Under the pieces are notes generated by a model that saw only the letters and a program-made list of their open reading frames with translations, made no database searches and was not told the origin of the DNA. Below, piece after piece: positions 45,238 through 54,010 of a stretch of 64,000 nucleotides of DNA (its first letter is position 1; each line of letters begins with the position of its first letter). This DNA is from Plantibacter flavus (GTDB taxonomy: Bacteria; Actinomycetota; Actinomycetes; Actinomycetales; Microbacteriaceae): positions 558,001 to 622,000 of the forward strand of contig NZ_CP019402.1 of assembly GCF_002024505.1 (NCBI RefSeq), in the 5' to 3' direction. Both the position numbers and the translations under genes were made by a program.

Positions 45238-45885
45238 CTACGGCTGCAGGCGGTCCACGATCCAGCCACCGTCGGCCGCGAGGTAGCGGAGGCGCCGGTG
45301 CATGCGGTCGCGGCTGGCATGCCAGAACTCGACCATGTCCGGGACCAGCCGGAACCCGACCCAGGTGGCCGGGCGGGGGACATCATCGCCCTCGCGCTCG
45401 AGCAGCTCGTCGGCCCGCGCGATGAGGGCGTCGAGGGTCTCCTCCGGGCCGTCGCGGAACGGCGTCGACTGGTGGGCGACCGCCGTCGCCGCTCGTGACT
45501 TGGGCGAGCGGTCGGCGAACAAGGCGTCGGACTCCTCGTCGCTCAACTGCTCGACGCGGCCCTCGAAGCGGAGCTGCTGCATCGTCTCGCGCCAGTACAC
45601 CTGGAGGGCGGCGCTCGGGTTCTCGGCGAGCTGCCCGCCCTTCCGGCTCTCGGTCGAGGAGCCGAAGATCAGGCCGCGATCGTCGAGGGTCTTCACATCG
45701 ACGGTGCGCGCGCTCACGACGCCCACCGAGGTGGCGGTCGCGAGGGTCATCGATCGGGGTTCGCTGACGTCCCGCTCGATCGCTGCGGCGAGCCACTGCT
45801 GAGCGAGCAGCATGGGCTCGGCGGGCGGGGTCTCGAACTCGGGCAGCTGCAGGGTGTCGTCTCCGGAGAGGGGTTCGGCGCTCAT
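45238..45885 (-). CDS. pdxH: Pyridoxamine/pyridoxine 5'-phosphate oxidase
   Basis: The 215-residue flavoprotein has the PdxH layout: AEPRSMTLATATSVGVVSARTVDVKTLDDRGLIF (split-barrel FMN core, seen in about 40-75), SRKGGQLAENPSAALQVYW (FMN phosphate site), RFEGRVEQL, and the C-terminal family signature VEFWHASRDRMHRRLRY..W..DRLQP. It oxidises pyridoxine or pyridoxamine phosphate to pyridoxal phosphate. In some Actinobacteria close paralogues oxidise other substrates, so a second specificity is possible. The ATG lies six bases after a minus-strand TAGGCT. Confidence 0.87.
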   Translation of the reverse strand: MSAEPLSGDDTLQLPEFETPPAEPMLLAQQWLAAAIERDVSEPRSMTLATATSVGVVSARTVDVKTLDDRGLIFGSSTESRKGGQLAENPSAALQVYWRETMQQLRFEGRVEQLSDEESDALFADRSPKSRAATAVAHQSTPFRDGPEETLDALIARADELLEREGDDVPRPATWVGFRLVPDMVEFWHASRDRMHRRLRYLAADGGWIVDRLQP

Positions 45886-45891
45886 GTCGCG

Positions 45892-45897
45892 AGCCTA
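45892..45897 (-). promoter_or_regulatory. -10 element TAGGCT of pdxH
   Basis: TAGGCT on the minus strand ends six bases before the pdxH ATG at 45885, consistent with leaderless transcription. Confidence 0.5.
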
Positions 45898-45958
45898 CCC
45901 GCGTTGCCCTCGGTACCGACGACTGGGGCGTCGGCACAGTCTCCTCCGGAACCGTGGT

Positions 45959-45981
45959 GTCCGGGCACATGGTGCCCGGAC
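45959..45981 (+). promoter_or_regulatory. 23-bp palindrome GTCCGGGCAC-ATG-GTGCCCGGAC
   Basis: Perfect ten-base arms flank ATG. A TAGCCT -10-like element follows at 45992-45997, so the palindrome covers the -35 region of the downstream hydrolase promoter. An operator is the simplest reading; a hairpin terminator is unlikely because no gene ends here. Confidence 0.5.
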
Positions 45982-46041
45982 AGGCCGCGGGCTAGCCTCG
46001 AAACGCCCGCCAGGGCGCACCTCCGAGAGAGTGGGTACCGC

Positions 46042-46890
46042 ATGCCGTACACCGACACCGACGACGTCTCGATCTACTACGAGGTGGAGGGCGACCCCGC
46101 CCACCCGGTGATCGTGCTCATCGCCGGCGGCGGCGCCCAGCTGCTCACCTGGCGCGATCCGTTCCGGAGAATGCTCGTGGACGAGGGCTTCCAGGTCGTG
46201 CGGTTCGACAACCGCGACGTCGGCTTCTCGCAGCGGTTCGGCGGCGAGACCGACCTCGACGGCGGGTACTCGCTCGGCGACATGGGCGACGACGTCCTGC
46301 GGGTGCTCGACCACCTCGGGGTCGAACAGGCGCACCTCGTCGGGCACTCGATGGGCGGCATGATGGCGCAGATGGTCGCGCTCGACCACCCGGAGCGCGT
46401 GCTGAGCCTCGGCCTGCTGTCCACGATCCCCGGCCAGGACCCGCGCTACATCCTGCACGGCGAGCGGCCCGAGCTGCTCGTCGAGCCGGTGCGATACACC
46501 CGGGAGGAGTCCGTCGCCGCGATGGCGGAGCTCGCCGCACCCGTGCCCGGCGCGCGCTACCAGCCGGACACCGCCTGGGAGGTGTGGGCGACAGGTGAGG
46601 CCTACGATCGTGGCTACGCGCCGGAGGGCTTCAGCCGGCAGTGGGCGGCGCTCCTGCGTGCGCCGGAGCGACTCGAGCGACTCCGCGACGTGACCGTACC
46701 GACGCTCGTGCTCCACGGTCGCGAGGACGACGTCCTGCACTGGTCCTCCGCCGTGGACATCGCTCAGGCGATGCCCGCGGCCGAGCTCCACGTCCTCCCC
46801 GGCATGGGGCATCTCATCCCCGCCGAGCTCTGGCCGACGCTCGCCGCCGGCATCGTCCGGGTCGCGAGGAGCGCGGCGTCGCAGGGCTGA
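46042..46890 (+). CDS. Alpha/beta hydrolase (epoxide hydrolase/haloperoxidase-like)
   Basis: The 282-residue enzyme has the classic order: oxyanion region IAGGGAQLLTWRDPF, VVRFDNRDVGFSQR near residues 55-68, the nucleophile elbow GHSMGG with Ser105, a lid region, the acid in LVLHGREDDVLHW near 231-243, and the catalytic His in GMGHLIP near 262. It resembles the family often annotated as aclacinomycin methylesterase RdmC or haloperoxidase-like hydrolases. The substrate is unknown. A tandem GAGAGAGTGGG upstream of the ATG is a weak ribosome-binding site. No operon partner is present. Confidence 0.85.
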   Translation: MPYTDTDDVSIYYEVEGDPAHPVIVLIAGGGAQLLTWRDPFRRMLVDEGFQVVRFDNRDVGFSQRFGGETDLDGGYSLGDMGDDVLRVLDHLGVEQAHLVGHSMGGMMAQMVALDHPERVLSLGLLSTIPGQDPRYILHGERPELLVEPVRYTREESVAAMAELAAPVPGARYQPDTAWEVWATGEAYDRGYAPEGFSRQWAALLRAPERLERLRDVTVPTLVLHGREDDVLHWSSAVDIAQAMPAAELHVLPGMGHLIPAELWPTLAAGIVRVARSAASQG

Positions 46891-46892
46891 GA

Positions 46893-46939
46893 TGAGGCGA
46901 TTCGTCGCATTGGACGCCCGAGAACGACGACTCGCCTCA
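46893..46939. terminator. Bidirectional hairpin between convergent genes
   Basis: TGAGGCGATTCGTCG (46893-46907) pairs with CGACGACTCGCCTCA (46925-46939) with one mismatch across a 17-base loop. It lies between the hydrolase stop (46890) and the PucR gene stop (46942) and can serve both. Confidence 0.65.
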
Positions 46940-46941
46940 CC

Positions 46942-48441
46942 TCACGGCATGCCGATGAGGCGCACCCGGCAGGCGAGTTCCGCGGCGAAGCGGACGTCGG
47001 GGTCGGCGAGGTCGAGTTCGAGCGACTGCTCGATGCGCCGGATCCGGTAGTTCACCGCGTTCGGATGCAGGTTCAGTTCCGCTCCGGCACGCGCCAGCGA
47101 GTTGCGATGGCTGAGGTACGCGAGCAGCGTCCGCACCGAGATCGTGGCCCGCTCCGGCCCGAGGGCGTCGAGCGGCGAGAGGATGTCGTCGAGCAGCGTC
47201 CGGCTGAGCGGTGAGGCGTAGAAGTCGAGGAGCACCCGCCGCAGCCCGGTGACGTCCGTCGCCTCCATGGTGCCGAAGCGACCACCCGCGATGGCGGCCT
47301 CCGCAGCGACCCGCGCCTCGGTCGCCGACTGCCGGAGCCCCGCCGCCCCGCTCTGCGGCGTCCCGAGCCCGACGGTGAACGTCCACTCCGGCCCCGCGAT
47401 CGTCGCGGCGTGCGCGACGATCCGCTCCATCACGTCGCGCAGGCGCCGCTGGTGGTCGGGTGCGCCGAGCTCCTCCGATGCGATGACGACGATCTCGTCG
47501 CGCCGCATCGCGAGGTGCCACTGCTCCTCGCGCTGGTCGACGAGTTGCAGCGCGAAGAGCTCGACGGACGGTGCGAGGACCGTGGGCGCCCGGCGGTCGG
47601 GATCGCTCGCGTGCTTCGGGGTCAGCCACGCCACCGCGTGCGACAGCTGCAACGGCAGGCCGGCACGGACCGCGTCCATCGCGAAGCCGTCGATGCGGGA
47701 CGACTCGGCGAAGATCAGCTCGATGATGAGCTCCGCCCGCGAGCGCACCGACCCGAACCGTCCGTGCAGCTCCCGTTGCAGTGCGCGCGAGAGGACGGAG
47801 GCGATGACCGGGAGGGCGATCGCCGCCGCCGGGTCGTCACGCTCGGCGTGGACGCGGCCGATCGGGATCTCACCGATGCACACCGCGTCGGGTTCGAGCC
47901 AGCTGGCGCTCGCATCCTCGACGAGCGTGACCGGCACCCCGAGCGTCGTGCTGGCGACCTCGAGGATCGCCTCCCGCACGCCGACACCTGACGCTTGCTC
48001 CGCTTCGGCCGCGGACGCGCTGATCACCCGTTGGATCGCGAACTCGGCGCGTGACATCGCCTCTTCGGCCCCGCCGCGGATCGTGCGGTCCATGAGCACG
48101 GCGAGGTCGGAGGCGATGCCCTCGCTCATGATCACCGGCAGACCACCGCGGTCCGCGAGGGCCCGTGAGGTCTCAGCGACCGGGAACGCACCGACGAACA
48201 CGAGGCCGGCACAGCCCGCGGCGATGGCCCGGCGGATGGCGATGTCGACCTGGTACGGCCTCGGGACGGCACCGTCGGGGGTCGTCACGATGGCGATGGA
48301 GTGCTCGGTCGCGTCGTTCAACTCATCGAGCGCGAGGATCTCGACGCCGGTGACCGGCACGCCCGCGGGGGCACCGGCGACGCAACGGGCGCCGAGATGC
48401 TCGGCTTGGAGGATGACGTCCGCAACGGTGACTTGGGCCAT
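46942..48441 (-). CDS. PucR-family transcriptional regulator
   Basis: The 499-residue regulator has an N-terminal PucR domain (VTVADVILQAEHLGARCVAG; VAIAR-like IAIRRAIAAGCAGLVFVG), a central CdaR GGDEF-like region, and a C-terminal HTH_30 domain with SVRTLLAYLSHRNSLARAGAELNLHPNAVNYRIRRIE (recognition helix HPNAVNYRI). PucR proteins control purine, hydantoin and amino-acid-derivative catabolism, generally as activators. It is divergent by 73 bases from the DUF917/oxoprolinase/ABC operon and is its likely controller. I chose the ATG at 48441; a GTG two codons earlier is equally possible. Confidence 0.87.
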   Translation of the reverse strand: MAQVTVADVILQAEHLGARCVAGAPAGVPVTGVEILALDELNDATEHSIAIVTTPDGAVPRPYQVDIAIRRAIAAGCAGLVFVGAFPVAETSRALADRGGLPVIMSEGIASDLAVLMDRTIRGGAEEAMSRAEFAIQRVISASAAEAEQASGVGVREAILEVASTTLGVPVTLVEDASASWLEPDAVCIGEIPIGRVHAERDDPAAAIALPVIASVLSRALQRELHGRFGSVRSRAELIIELIFAESSRIDGFAMDAVRAGLPLQLSHAVAWLTPKHASDPDRRAPTVLAPSVELFALQLVDQREEQWHLAMRRDEIVVIASEELGAPDHQRRLRDVMERIVAHAATIAGPEWTFTVGLGTPQSGAAGLRQSATEARVAAEAAIAGGRFGTMEATDVTGLRRVLLDFYASPLSRTLLDDILSPLDALGPERATISVRTLLAYLSHRNSLARAGAELNLHPNAVNYRIRRIEQSLELDLADPDVRFAAELACRVRLIGMP

Positions 48442-48502
48442 GAGCACATTCTGCCCCGATTGTGTGGGCTACGGGAACATTGTCGTGATTCCCCACCCTG
48501 CC

Positions 48503-48508
48503 TACGCT
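48503..48508 (+). promoter_or_regulatory. -10 element TACGCT of the DUF917 operon
   Basis: TACGCT ends six bases before the ATG at 48515. This start is preferred to a much longer upstream frame that is antisense to the PucR gene. Confidence 0.55.
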
Positions 48509-48514
48509 CGGTAC

Positions 48515-49651
48515 ATGTCAACGAACCACCCCGCTGCACGCTCCGCAGCGTCGGCCACGCCGATCACGAGCATCACCCTGGCCGACGTGCCGGCGCTCGC
48601 CGCAGGATGCGCCATCTTCGGCACCGGCGGCGGCGGCGCGGTGCAGACCCCGCAGCTCGGCGTCGAGATCGCCCTGGAGCGGTTCGGTCCGGTCCCCGTC
48701 AAACAGGTCGCCGACCTCGACGCGGACGACGTGGTCGTCGCCATGTCCGGCATCGGTGCCCCTTCGGTGGGCTTCGAGATGCTCGGCGCGAGCGGCCAGG
48801 CCGAGATCATCGTCGAGGAGATCGAGCGCCTCACGGGCAAGCGCATCACCACGATCATGGCGACGGAGATCGGCGGCAGCAACGGCGTCGGGCCCGTCGG
48901 CTGGGCCGCGAGCCTCGGCCTCAGCATCCTCGACGCCGACGGCATGGGACGTGCCTTCCCGGAAGCGCCGATGACCGCGATGAACGTCGCGAACCTCCCG
49001 CCCGGGTACGCGGTCCTCAGCGACGTGATCGGCAATGTCTCGATCCTGCGGCCGGTCAGCCTCGCCTGGCTCGAGCGCCACGCCCGCGCTCTCACCGTGG
49101 CCAGCGGAGCGATCTCGATCGGCGCCAACTACGTCATGGACCGCGACACCGTCCGCGGCGCGGTCATCGAGGGCAGCGTCAGTCGCGCCGTGCAGGTCGG
49201 GCGACGGCTCCTCACCGCCACCGACCCCGTCGGCGCACTCACGGACGAACTCGGCGCATCCCTCATCACCGGCGGCAAGGTCGTCGACATCGAGCGCCGC
49301 ACCGAGGGCGGGTTCACCCGCGGCTCCGTCACGGTCGAGGGGATCGGCGAGCACCGCGGTCGCCTCACCCGCGTGGAGATCCAGAACGAGAACCTCGTCG
49401 TCATGGAGGACGGAGCGGTCATCGTCAGCGTCCCCGACCTCGTCACGATCGTCGACTCCGAGACGGGCGACGCGATCTCCACCGAGATGCTGCGCTTCGG
49501 GCAGCGGGTGAGCGTCCTCGCCTGGGCGTGCGATCCACTGTGGCGCACCGAGCGCGGCCTCGAACTCGCCGGTCCGCGCGCGTTCGGCTACGACCTCGAC
49601 TACGAGCCGTTCGGCGTGAGCGCCGACGAGACCATTGGAGCGACCCGATGA
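48515..49651 (+). CDS. DUF917 family protein (S-methyl thiohydantoin desulfurase-like)
   Basis: The 378-residue protein shows the family hallmarks: an N-terminal CAIFGTGGGGAVQTP segment (about 33-47), MSGIGAPSVGFEML, IMATEIGGSNGVGPVGWAASLGLSILDADGMGRAFPEAPM (about 108-150, the most conserved block), and the C-terminal ADPLWRTERGLELAGPRAFGYDLDYEP-like end (here CDPLWRTERGLELAGPRAFG). Pfam names this domain pair after S-methyl thiohydantoin desulfurase; most members are uncharacterised. Its stop overlaps the ATG of the oxoprolinase-type gene, so the two proteins are probably made in equal amounts and act together on a hydantoin-like or cyclic amide substrate. Confidence 0.85.
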   Translation: MSTNHPAARSAASATPITSITLADVPALAAGCAIFGTGGGGAVQTPQLGVEIALERFGPVPVKQVADLDADDVVVAMSGIGAPSVGFEMLGASGQAEIIVEEIERLTGKRITTIMATEIGGSNGVGPVGWAASLGLSILDADGMGRAFPEAPMTAMNVANLPPGYAVLSDVIGNVSILRPVSLAWLERHARALTVASGAISIGANYVMDRDTVRGAVIEGSVSRAVQVGRRLLTATDPVGALTDELGASLITGGKVVDIERRTEGGFTRGSVTVEGIGEHRGRLTRVEIQNENLVVMEDGAVIVSVPDLVTIVDSETGDAISTEMLRFGQRVSVLAWACDPLWRTERGLELAGPRAFGYDLDYEPFGVSADETIGATR

Positions 49652-51252
49652 GCGCCGGCACCAGCACCGTCACCGACACCTCGGGTGAACTCGCGATCGG
49701 CATCGACGTCGGCGGGACCAACACCGACGCCGTCGCGCTCTCGGGCACGGGCGAGGTCGTCTCGTGGACGAAGCAGCCCACCACCCGCGACGTCACCGGC
49801 GGCATCCGGGCGGCGCTCGCCGAGGTCCTCGACCAGCTCGGTGACGACCGCGGCCTCGTCACCCGCGTCATGCTCGGCACCACCCACGCGACGAACGCGA
49901 TCGTCAACCGTCGCGACCTCGGACGCGTCGTCGTCATCCGGCTCGGCTCGCCCGCCGCCACCTCGCTCCCGCCGCTCGCCGGCTGGCCGCGGGAGCTGCG
50001 CGACGTCGTCCTCGCGGGGAGCATCCTCGCCGGCGGCGGCCACCTCGTCGACGGCTACCCGATCGCCCCGCTCGACCGCGACCTCATCCGTCGGGAGCTC
50101 GACGCCCTGGCCGGCACCTTCGACGCCGTCGCCGTCTGCGGGATCTTCAGCCCCTCGTTCCCCGAACAGGAGCTCGAGGTCGAGGCGCTCGTCCAGGACC
50201 ACGTCGGGGTCGACATCCCGGTGTCGCTGAGCCACGAGATCGGCGCGCTCGGCCTGTTGGAGCGCGAGAACGCGACCGTCCTGAACGCGTCCCTCTATGC
50301 CGTCGCCCGCGACGTCACGAACGCGCTCACGACCGTCGTCGCCGAGGAGCGACTCGACGCGACCACTTATTTCGCCCAGAACGACGGCACGCTCATGGCC
50401 GTCGAGTACGCGGCGCGCTACCCGGTGCTCACGATCGGCTCCGGGCCGGCGAACTCCATCCGCGGTGCCGCGTTCCTCTCCGGTGCCGACAACGCGATCA
50501 TCATCGACGTCGGCGGCACGACGAGCGACCTCGGCGTACTCGTCGACCGGTTCCCCCGCGAGTCGACCCTGCCCCGCGAGGTCGGTGGCGTCCGGACGAA
50601 CTTCCGCATGCCCGACATCCTGAGCGTCGGCCTCGGCGGCGGCACGATCGTCGACACCGCGACCGGTGTCCCGCGGCACGACTCGGTCGGCTACCGGCTC
50701 ACCGAGGAGGCGCTGCTGTTCGGCGGCACCACCCCGACCCTCACCGACGCGGCCTCGCTCCAGTTCGGCATCGCCGACCGCGAGCTGCCGCCCCTCGACC
50801 GCGCGACCCGCCAAGCACTCGAGCACGCGCTCGGCGTCGCCCACGAACGCATCGAGTCCGCCGTCGAGCGCATGTCGCTCGGCCGCACCGGCCTCCCGCT
50901 CGTCGTCGTCGGCGGCGGAGGATTCCTCGTCCCGGACGCCGTCCTCGGCGCGAGCGAGGTCCTGCGCCCGGCGCGCGGCAACGTCGCCAACGCCGTGGGC
51001 GCGGCCATCGCGCTCGCCGGTGGGCGCTCAGATCAGCTCTGCGACTTCGCCGACCGCGCAGCCGCCATCGAGGAGGCAGGACGCTCCGCGATCGAGAAGG
51101 CGATCCAGGCCGGCGCAGACCCGCGCTCGGTCGAGATCGTCGACGTGCTCGAGACCCCCGTCTCGTACGCCACCCGTCCCACCCTGAAGGTCTCCGTGAA
51201 GGCGGCGGGTCCGCTCGCCCGCATCGGAACGGCGACCCGACAGCGCATCTGA
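49648..51252 (+). CDS. Hydantoinase/oxoprolinase family protein (HyuA-like, short form)
   Basis: This 534-residue protein of the acetate/sugar kinase-Hsc70-actin fold has the phosphate 1 motif IGIDVGGTNTDAVAL (about 16-30), the GTTHATNAIVNRRDLGRV segment typical of HyuA, the second phosphate motif IIIDVGGTTSDLGVLVD near 288-304, SVGLGGGTIVDTATG, and VVVGGGGFLVPD near the end. Enzymes of the family use ATP to open hydantoin or 5-oxoproline rings. There is no HyuB or C-terminal partner domain in the cluster; DUF917 may take that place. Its ATG overlaps the DUF917 stop by four bases. Confidence 0.88.
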   Translation: MSAGTSTVTDTSGELAIGIDVGGTNTDAVALSGTGEVVSWTKQPTTRDVTGGIRAALAEVLDQLGDDRGLVTRVMLGTTHATNAIVNRRDLGRVVVIRLGSPAATSLPPLAGWPRELRDVVLAGSILAGGGHLVDGYPIAPLDRDLIRRELDALAGTFDAVAVCGIFSPSFPEQELEVEALVQDHVGVDIPVSLSHEIGALGLLERENATVLNASLYAVARDVTNALTTVVAEERLDATTYFAQNDGTLMAVEYAARYPVLTIGSGPANSIRGAAFLSGADNAIIIDVGGTTSDLGVLVDRFPRESTLPREVGGVRTNFRMPDILSVGLGGGTIVDTATGVPRHDSVGYRLTEEALLFGGTTPTLTDAASLQFGIADRELPPLDRATRQALEHALGVAHERIESAVERMSLGRTGLPLVVVGGGGFLVPDAVLGASEVLRPARGNVANAVGAAIALAGGRSDQLCDFADRAAAIEEAGRSAIEKAIQAGADPRSVEIVDVLETPVSYATRPTLKVSVKAAGPLARIGTATRQRI

Positions 51253-51358
51253 CCCACCCCAGCACCAGCACAGCTCTCCACCAGCACCAGCACGGCACCT
51301 CACCCCATCTGATCCGGCCACCCGCGCACCACGGCCACCCGAGTACGAAGGATCCAGC

Positions 51359-52951
51359 ATGAACAGCAAGCGGAAAGCCGCGGCGGCCCTCGCCACCGCG
51401 GCCCTCACCGCGGTGGCCCTCACCGCGTGCACCTCCTCGCAATCCTCCGATCCCTCCGGCGAGTACGTCTCCGGCGGCACCTTCGTCACCGCGATGAGCG
51501 GCGACCCCGGCAGCCTCGTCCCCATGACGGGCATCAGCCTCGAGGCCCGCGAGATCATCAGCTTCCACTACGAGTCGCTCGTGTACGTCAACGCCGACGG
51601 CGAGCTCCTGCCCTGGCTGGCCGAGAGCTGGGAGGAGGACGCGAGCTCCACCTCCATCACCTACACGCTCAAGGACGGCATCACCTGCGCGGACGGCACC
51701 CCGTTCACCGCGGAGACCGCCGCGGCGAACATCACCTACAACGCCGACCCGGCCAACGCGACCTTCTACTACGGCGCGCAGGTCTCCGAGCGGATGACCG
51801 CGACCGCCGACGGCAACCAGCTCACCGTCACGAGCTCGACGCCCGACCCGTTCATCCTCGCCAACACCGGCACCGTCGAGATGGTCTGCCAGGCCGGCCT
51901 CGACGACCCCGACTCCCTCGTCGAGACGATGAACGGCACCGGCCTCTTCACCCTCGACAAGGCGACCCCGGGTTCCAGCTACACCTTCACGAAGCGCGAC
52001 GACTACACCTGGGGTCCCGAGGACGTCACGAGCGACACCAAGGGCCTGCCGGACACCTTCGAGGTCCGCGTCGTCACCGACCCCGGGACCGCCGCGAACC
52101 TGCTGCTCTCCGGTGACGTGAACGCCGCGAGCATCGGCGGCGCCGACCAGGACCGCGTCGAGGCGGCCGGTCTCGGCAGCGAGGGCGTGCGAAACCCGAT
52201 CGGCGAGATGCTCTTCAACGAGCGTCCCGAGCGTCCCACCTCCGACCCGCTCGTCCGTGAGGCCCTCGTCACCGCGATCGACCGCGAGCAGGTCGGCGAG
52301 GTCGTCACCGACGGCACCGCCGAGGAATCGAAGTCGCTCGTCGTGAAGAGCCCCTACCTCTGCGTCGCCGACGGCCCGCAGTGGACGCTCCCCGAGACGG
52401 ACGTCGAGAAGTCCGGCGAGCTGCTCGATGAGGCGGGCTGGAAGCTCGGTTCGGATGGCAAGCGGTCGAAGGACGGTGAGCCGCTGACGATCAAGTTCAT
52501 CTACGACGCGGCCACCCCGAGCCACGCGGCAGCGGCCGAGCTCGTGCAGCAGACCTGGGACGAGCTGGGCGTCACGACGGAGCTCTCGGGCAACGACGCG
52601 AACGCCTGGTCCGAGCAGCTGTTCTCGACCTTCGACTGGGACACCGGCTTCGTGCAGATCGCTCCGGGCGGACCGGTCATCGTGAACACCTTCTTCGGTG
52701 GCGAGACCCCGGACAAGGGCGGCAACAACTTCATGTTCGTCGACAACCCGGAGTACGACGCGCTCGCCGAGCAGGCCAAGACGGCCAGCCCCGAGGAGAC
52801 CTGCGACCTCTGGCAGCAGGCCGAGGCGAAGCTCATCGAGCGGACGGACGTGTTCCCGATCGCCGACGCGCAGGACTTCATGTACCTGAACGGCGCCGAG
52901 GTCGAGCGGCCGAACTTCATCCGCCCGACGAGCATCCGGATGGTCGGCTGA
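51359..52951 (+). CDS. ABC transporter substrate-binding lipoprotein, family 5
   Basis: The 530-residue protein has a signal peptide ending in LTAC (Cys23 or so) followed by a Ser/Thr-rich linker, and the DppA/OppA-type fold: GGTFVTAMSGDPGSLVPMTG near the start, then YESLVYVNADGELLPWLAESW, and LVREALVTAIDREQV near 298. It binds peptides or similar compounds outside the membrane. The C-terminus DFMYLNGAEVERPNFIRP is complete. It is the third gene of the PucR-associated operon, after a 106-base gap that is rich in CACCAGCAC repeats and holds GAAGGA before the ATG. Confidence 0.9.
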   Translation: MNSKRKAAAALATAALTAVALTACTSSQSSDPSGEYVSGGTFVTAMSGDPGSLVPMTGISLEAREIISFHYESLVYVNADGELLPWLAESWEEDASSTSITYTLKDGITCADGTPFTAETAAANITYNADPANATFYYGAQVSERMTATADGNQLTVTSSTPDPFILANTGTVEMVCQAGLDDPDSLVETMNGTGLFTLDKATPGSSYTFTKRDDYTWGPEDVTSDTKGLPDTFEVRVVTDPGTAANLLLSGDVNAASIGGADQDRVEAAGLGSEGVRNPIGEMLFNERPERPTSDPLVREALVTAIDREQVGEVVTDGTAEESKSLVVKSPYLCVADGPQWTLPETDVEKSGELLDEAGWKLGSDGKRSKDGEPLTIKFIYDAATPSHAAAAELVQQTWDELGVTTELSGNDANAWSEQLFSTFDWDTGFVQIAPGGPVIVNTFFGGETPDKGGNNFMFVDNPEYDALAEQAKTASPEETCDLWQQAEAKLIERTDVFPIADAQDFMYLNGAEVERPNFIRPTSIRMVG

Positions 52952-52953
52952 TC

Positions 52954-54006
52954 ATGGCGATCCCCTCGACCGTGACCACCGGGCAGGCCACCGACCCGGC
53001 CACGGGCCCCGGCGGCCCGGCGGTCGCGCGTCGAGGGGGTCGTGGCGTCCTCGGCGGACTCTCCCCGCGGACGTCCTTCATCCTCCGACGACTCGGCCGG
53101 GTGCTCGTCTCCCTCGCCATCGTCATCGTCGCGACGTTCCTGATCGTGCAGCTCGTGCCGGGCGACCCGGTGCGGGCTGCGCTCGGGAACAGTGCGACGC
53201 CGGAACTCGTCGAGCGGACGCGCGCCGACCTCGGCTTGAACGTGCCGGTGCCGGAGCAGTTCGTCAACTACGTCAGCGGACTGTTCCGCGGCGACTTCGG
53301 CACGGCGATCGGGTCGCAGCGGCCGGTCGCCGACACGATCGCGCAGCGCTTCCCGGTGACGCTCACCCTCGCGGTCGCGTCCTTCCTCCTCGCGGCGATC
53401 GGCGCCTTCCCCATCGGCGTCGCGACCGCGGTGTCCTCGCGCACCGGCCGCCGCCGACTCGCCGACCTCGGCGTCTCGGGTCTGCTCGGCGTGCTGATCG
53501 CCATCCCGAGCCTCCTGCTCGCCGTCGGTCTCATCGCCGTGTTCAGCATCGGGCTCAAGGTGCTCCCGGCCGCCGGCTGGGGAGGCTTCGACCAGGCGAT
53601 CCTGCCGGTGGTGGCCCTCGCGGTCGGCCCGATGGCCTACCTGGCCCGCATCGTGCACGTGGAGATGCTGGCCGTCCTCGAGATGCCGTACATGACCACG
53701 GCACGGAGCAAGCGCCTCCCGACACACCTCGTCTACCTCCGGCACGCGCTGCCGAACATGGTGACGTCCACGCTCACGATCGGCGGCATCATCCTCACGG
53801 GTATGGTCGCCGGCACCGTGCTCATCGAGACGGTCTTCGCCATCCCCGGTCTCGGGACGAGCATCGTCTCGTCGATCACCTCGAAGGACTACCCGATGAT
53901 CCAAGGCATCGTGCTCGTGTACGCGATCCTCGTCCTCGGTCTCAACCTCCTCATCGACATCGCGCTCGCGACGATCGATCCGCGCTCCTCGATCACGGAG
54001 GGCTGA
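52954..54006 (+). CDS. Peptide-type ABC transporter permease, DppB family
   Basis: The 350-residue protein has an unusual Gly/Pro/Ala-rich N-terminus of about 40 residues, then the DppB core: FILRRLGRVLVSLAIVIVATFLIVQLVPGDPVRAALG, six helices, and the EAA-like loop near residue 250 (TARSKRLPTHLVYLRHALPNM). It is the first membrane subunit of the importer. The gap to the binding-protein gene is two bases. If the natural start is at the later methionines the N-terminal extension would be shorter, but none has a better ribosome-binding site. Confidence 0.88.
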   Translation: MAIPSTVTTGQATDPATGPGGPAVARRGGRGVLGGLSPRTSFILRRLGRVLVSLAIVIVATFLIVQLVPGDPVRAALGNSATPELVERTRADLGLNVPVPEQFVNYVSGLFRGDFGTAIGSQRPVADTIAQRFPVTLTLAVASFLLAAIGAFPIGVATAVSSRTGRRRLADLGVSGLLGVLIAIPSLLLAVGLIAVFSIGLKVLPAAGWGGFDQAILPVVALAVGPMAYLARIVHVEMLAVLEMPYMTTARSKRLPTHLVYLRHALPNMVTSTLTIGGIILTGMVAGTVLIETVFAIPGLGTSIVSSITSKDYPMIQGIVLVYAILVLGLNLLIDIALATIDPRSSITEG

Positions 54007-54010
54007 GCTC

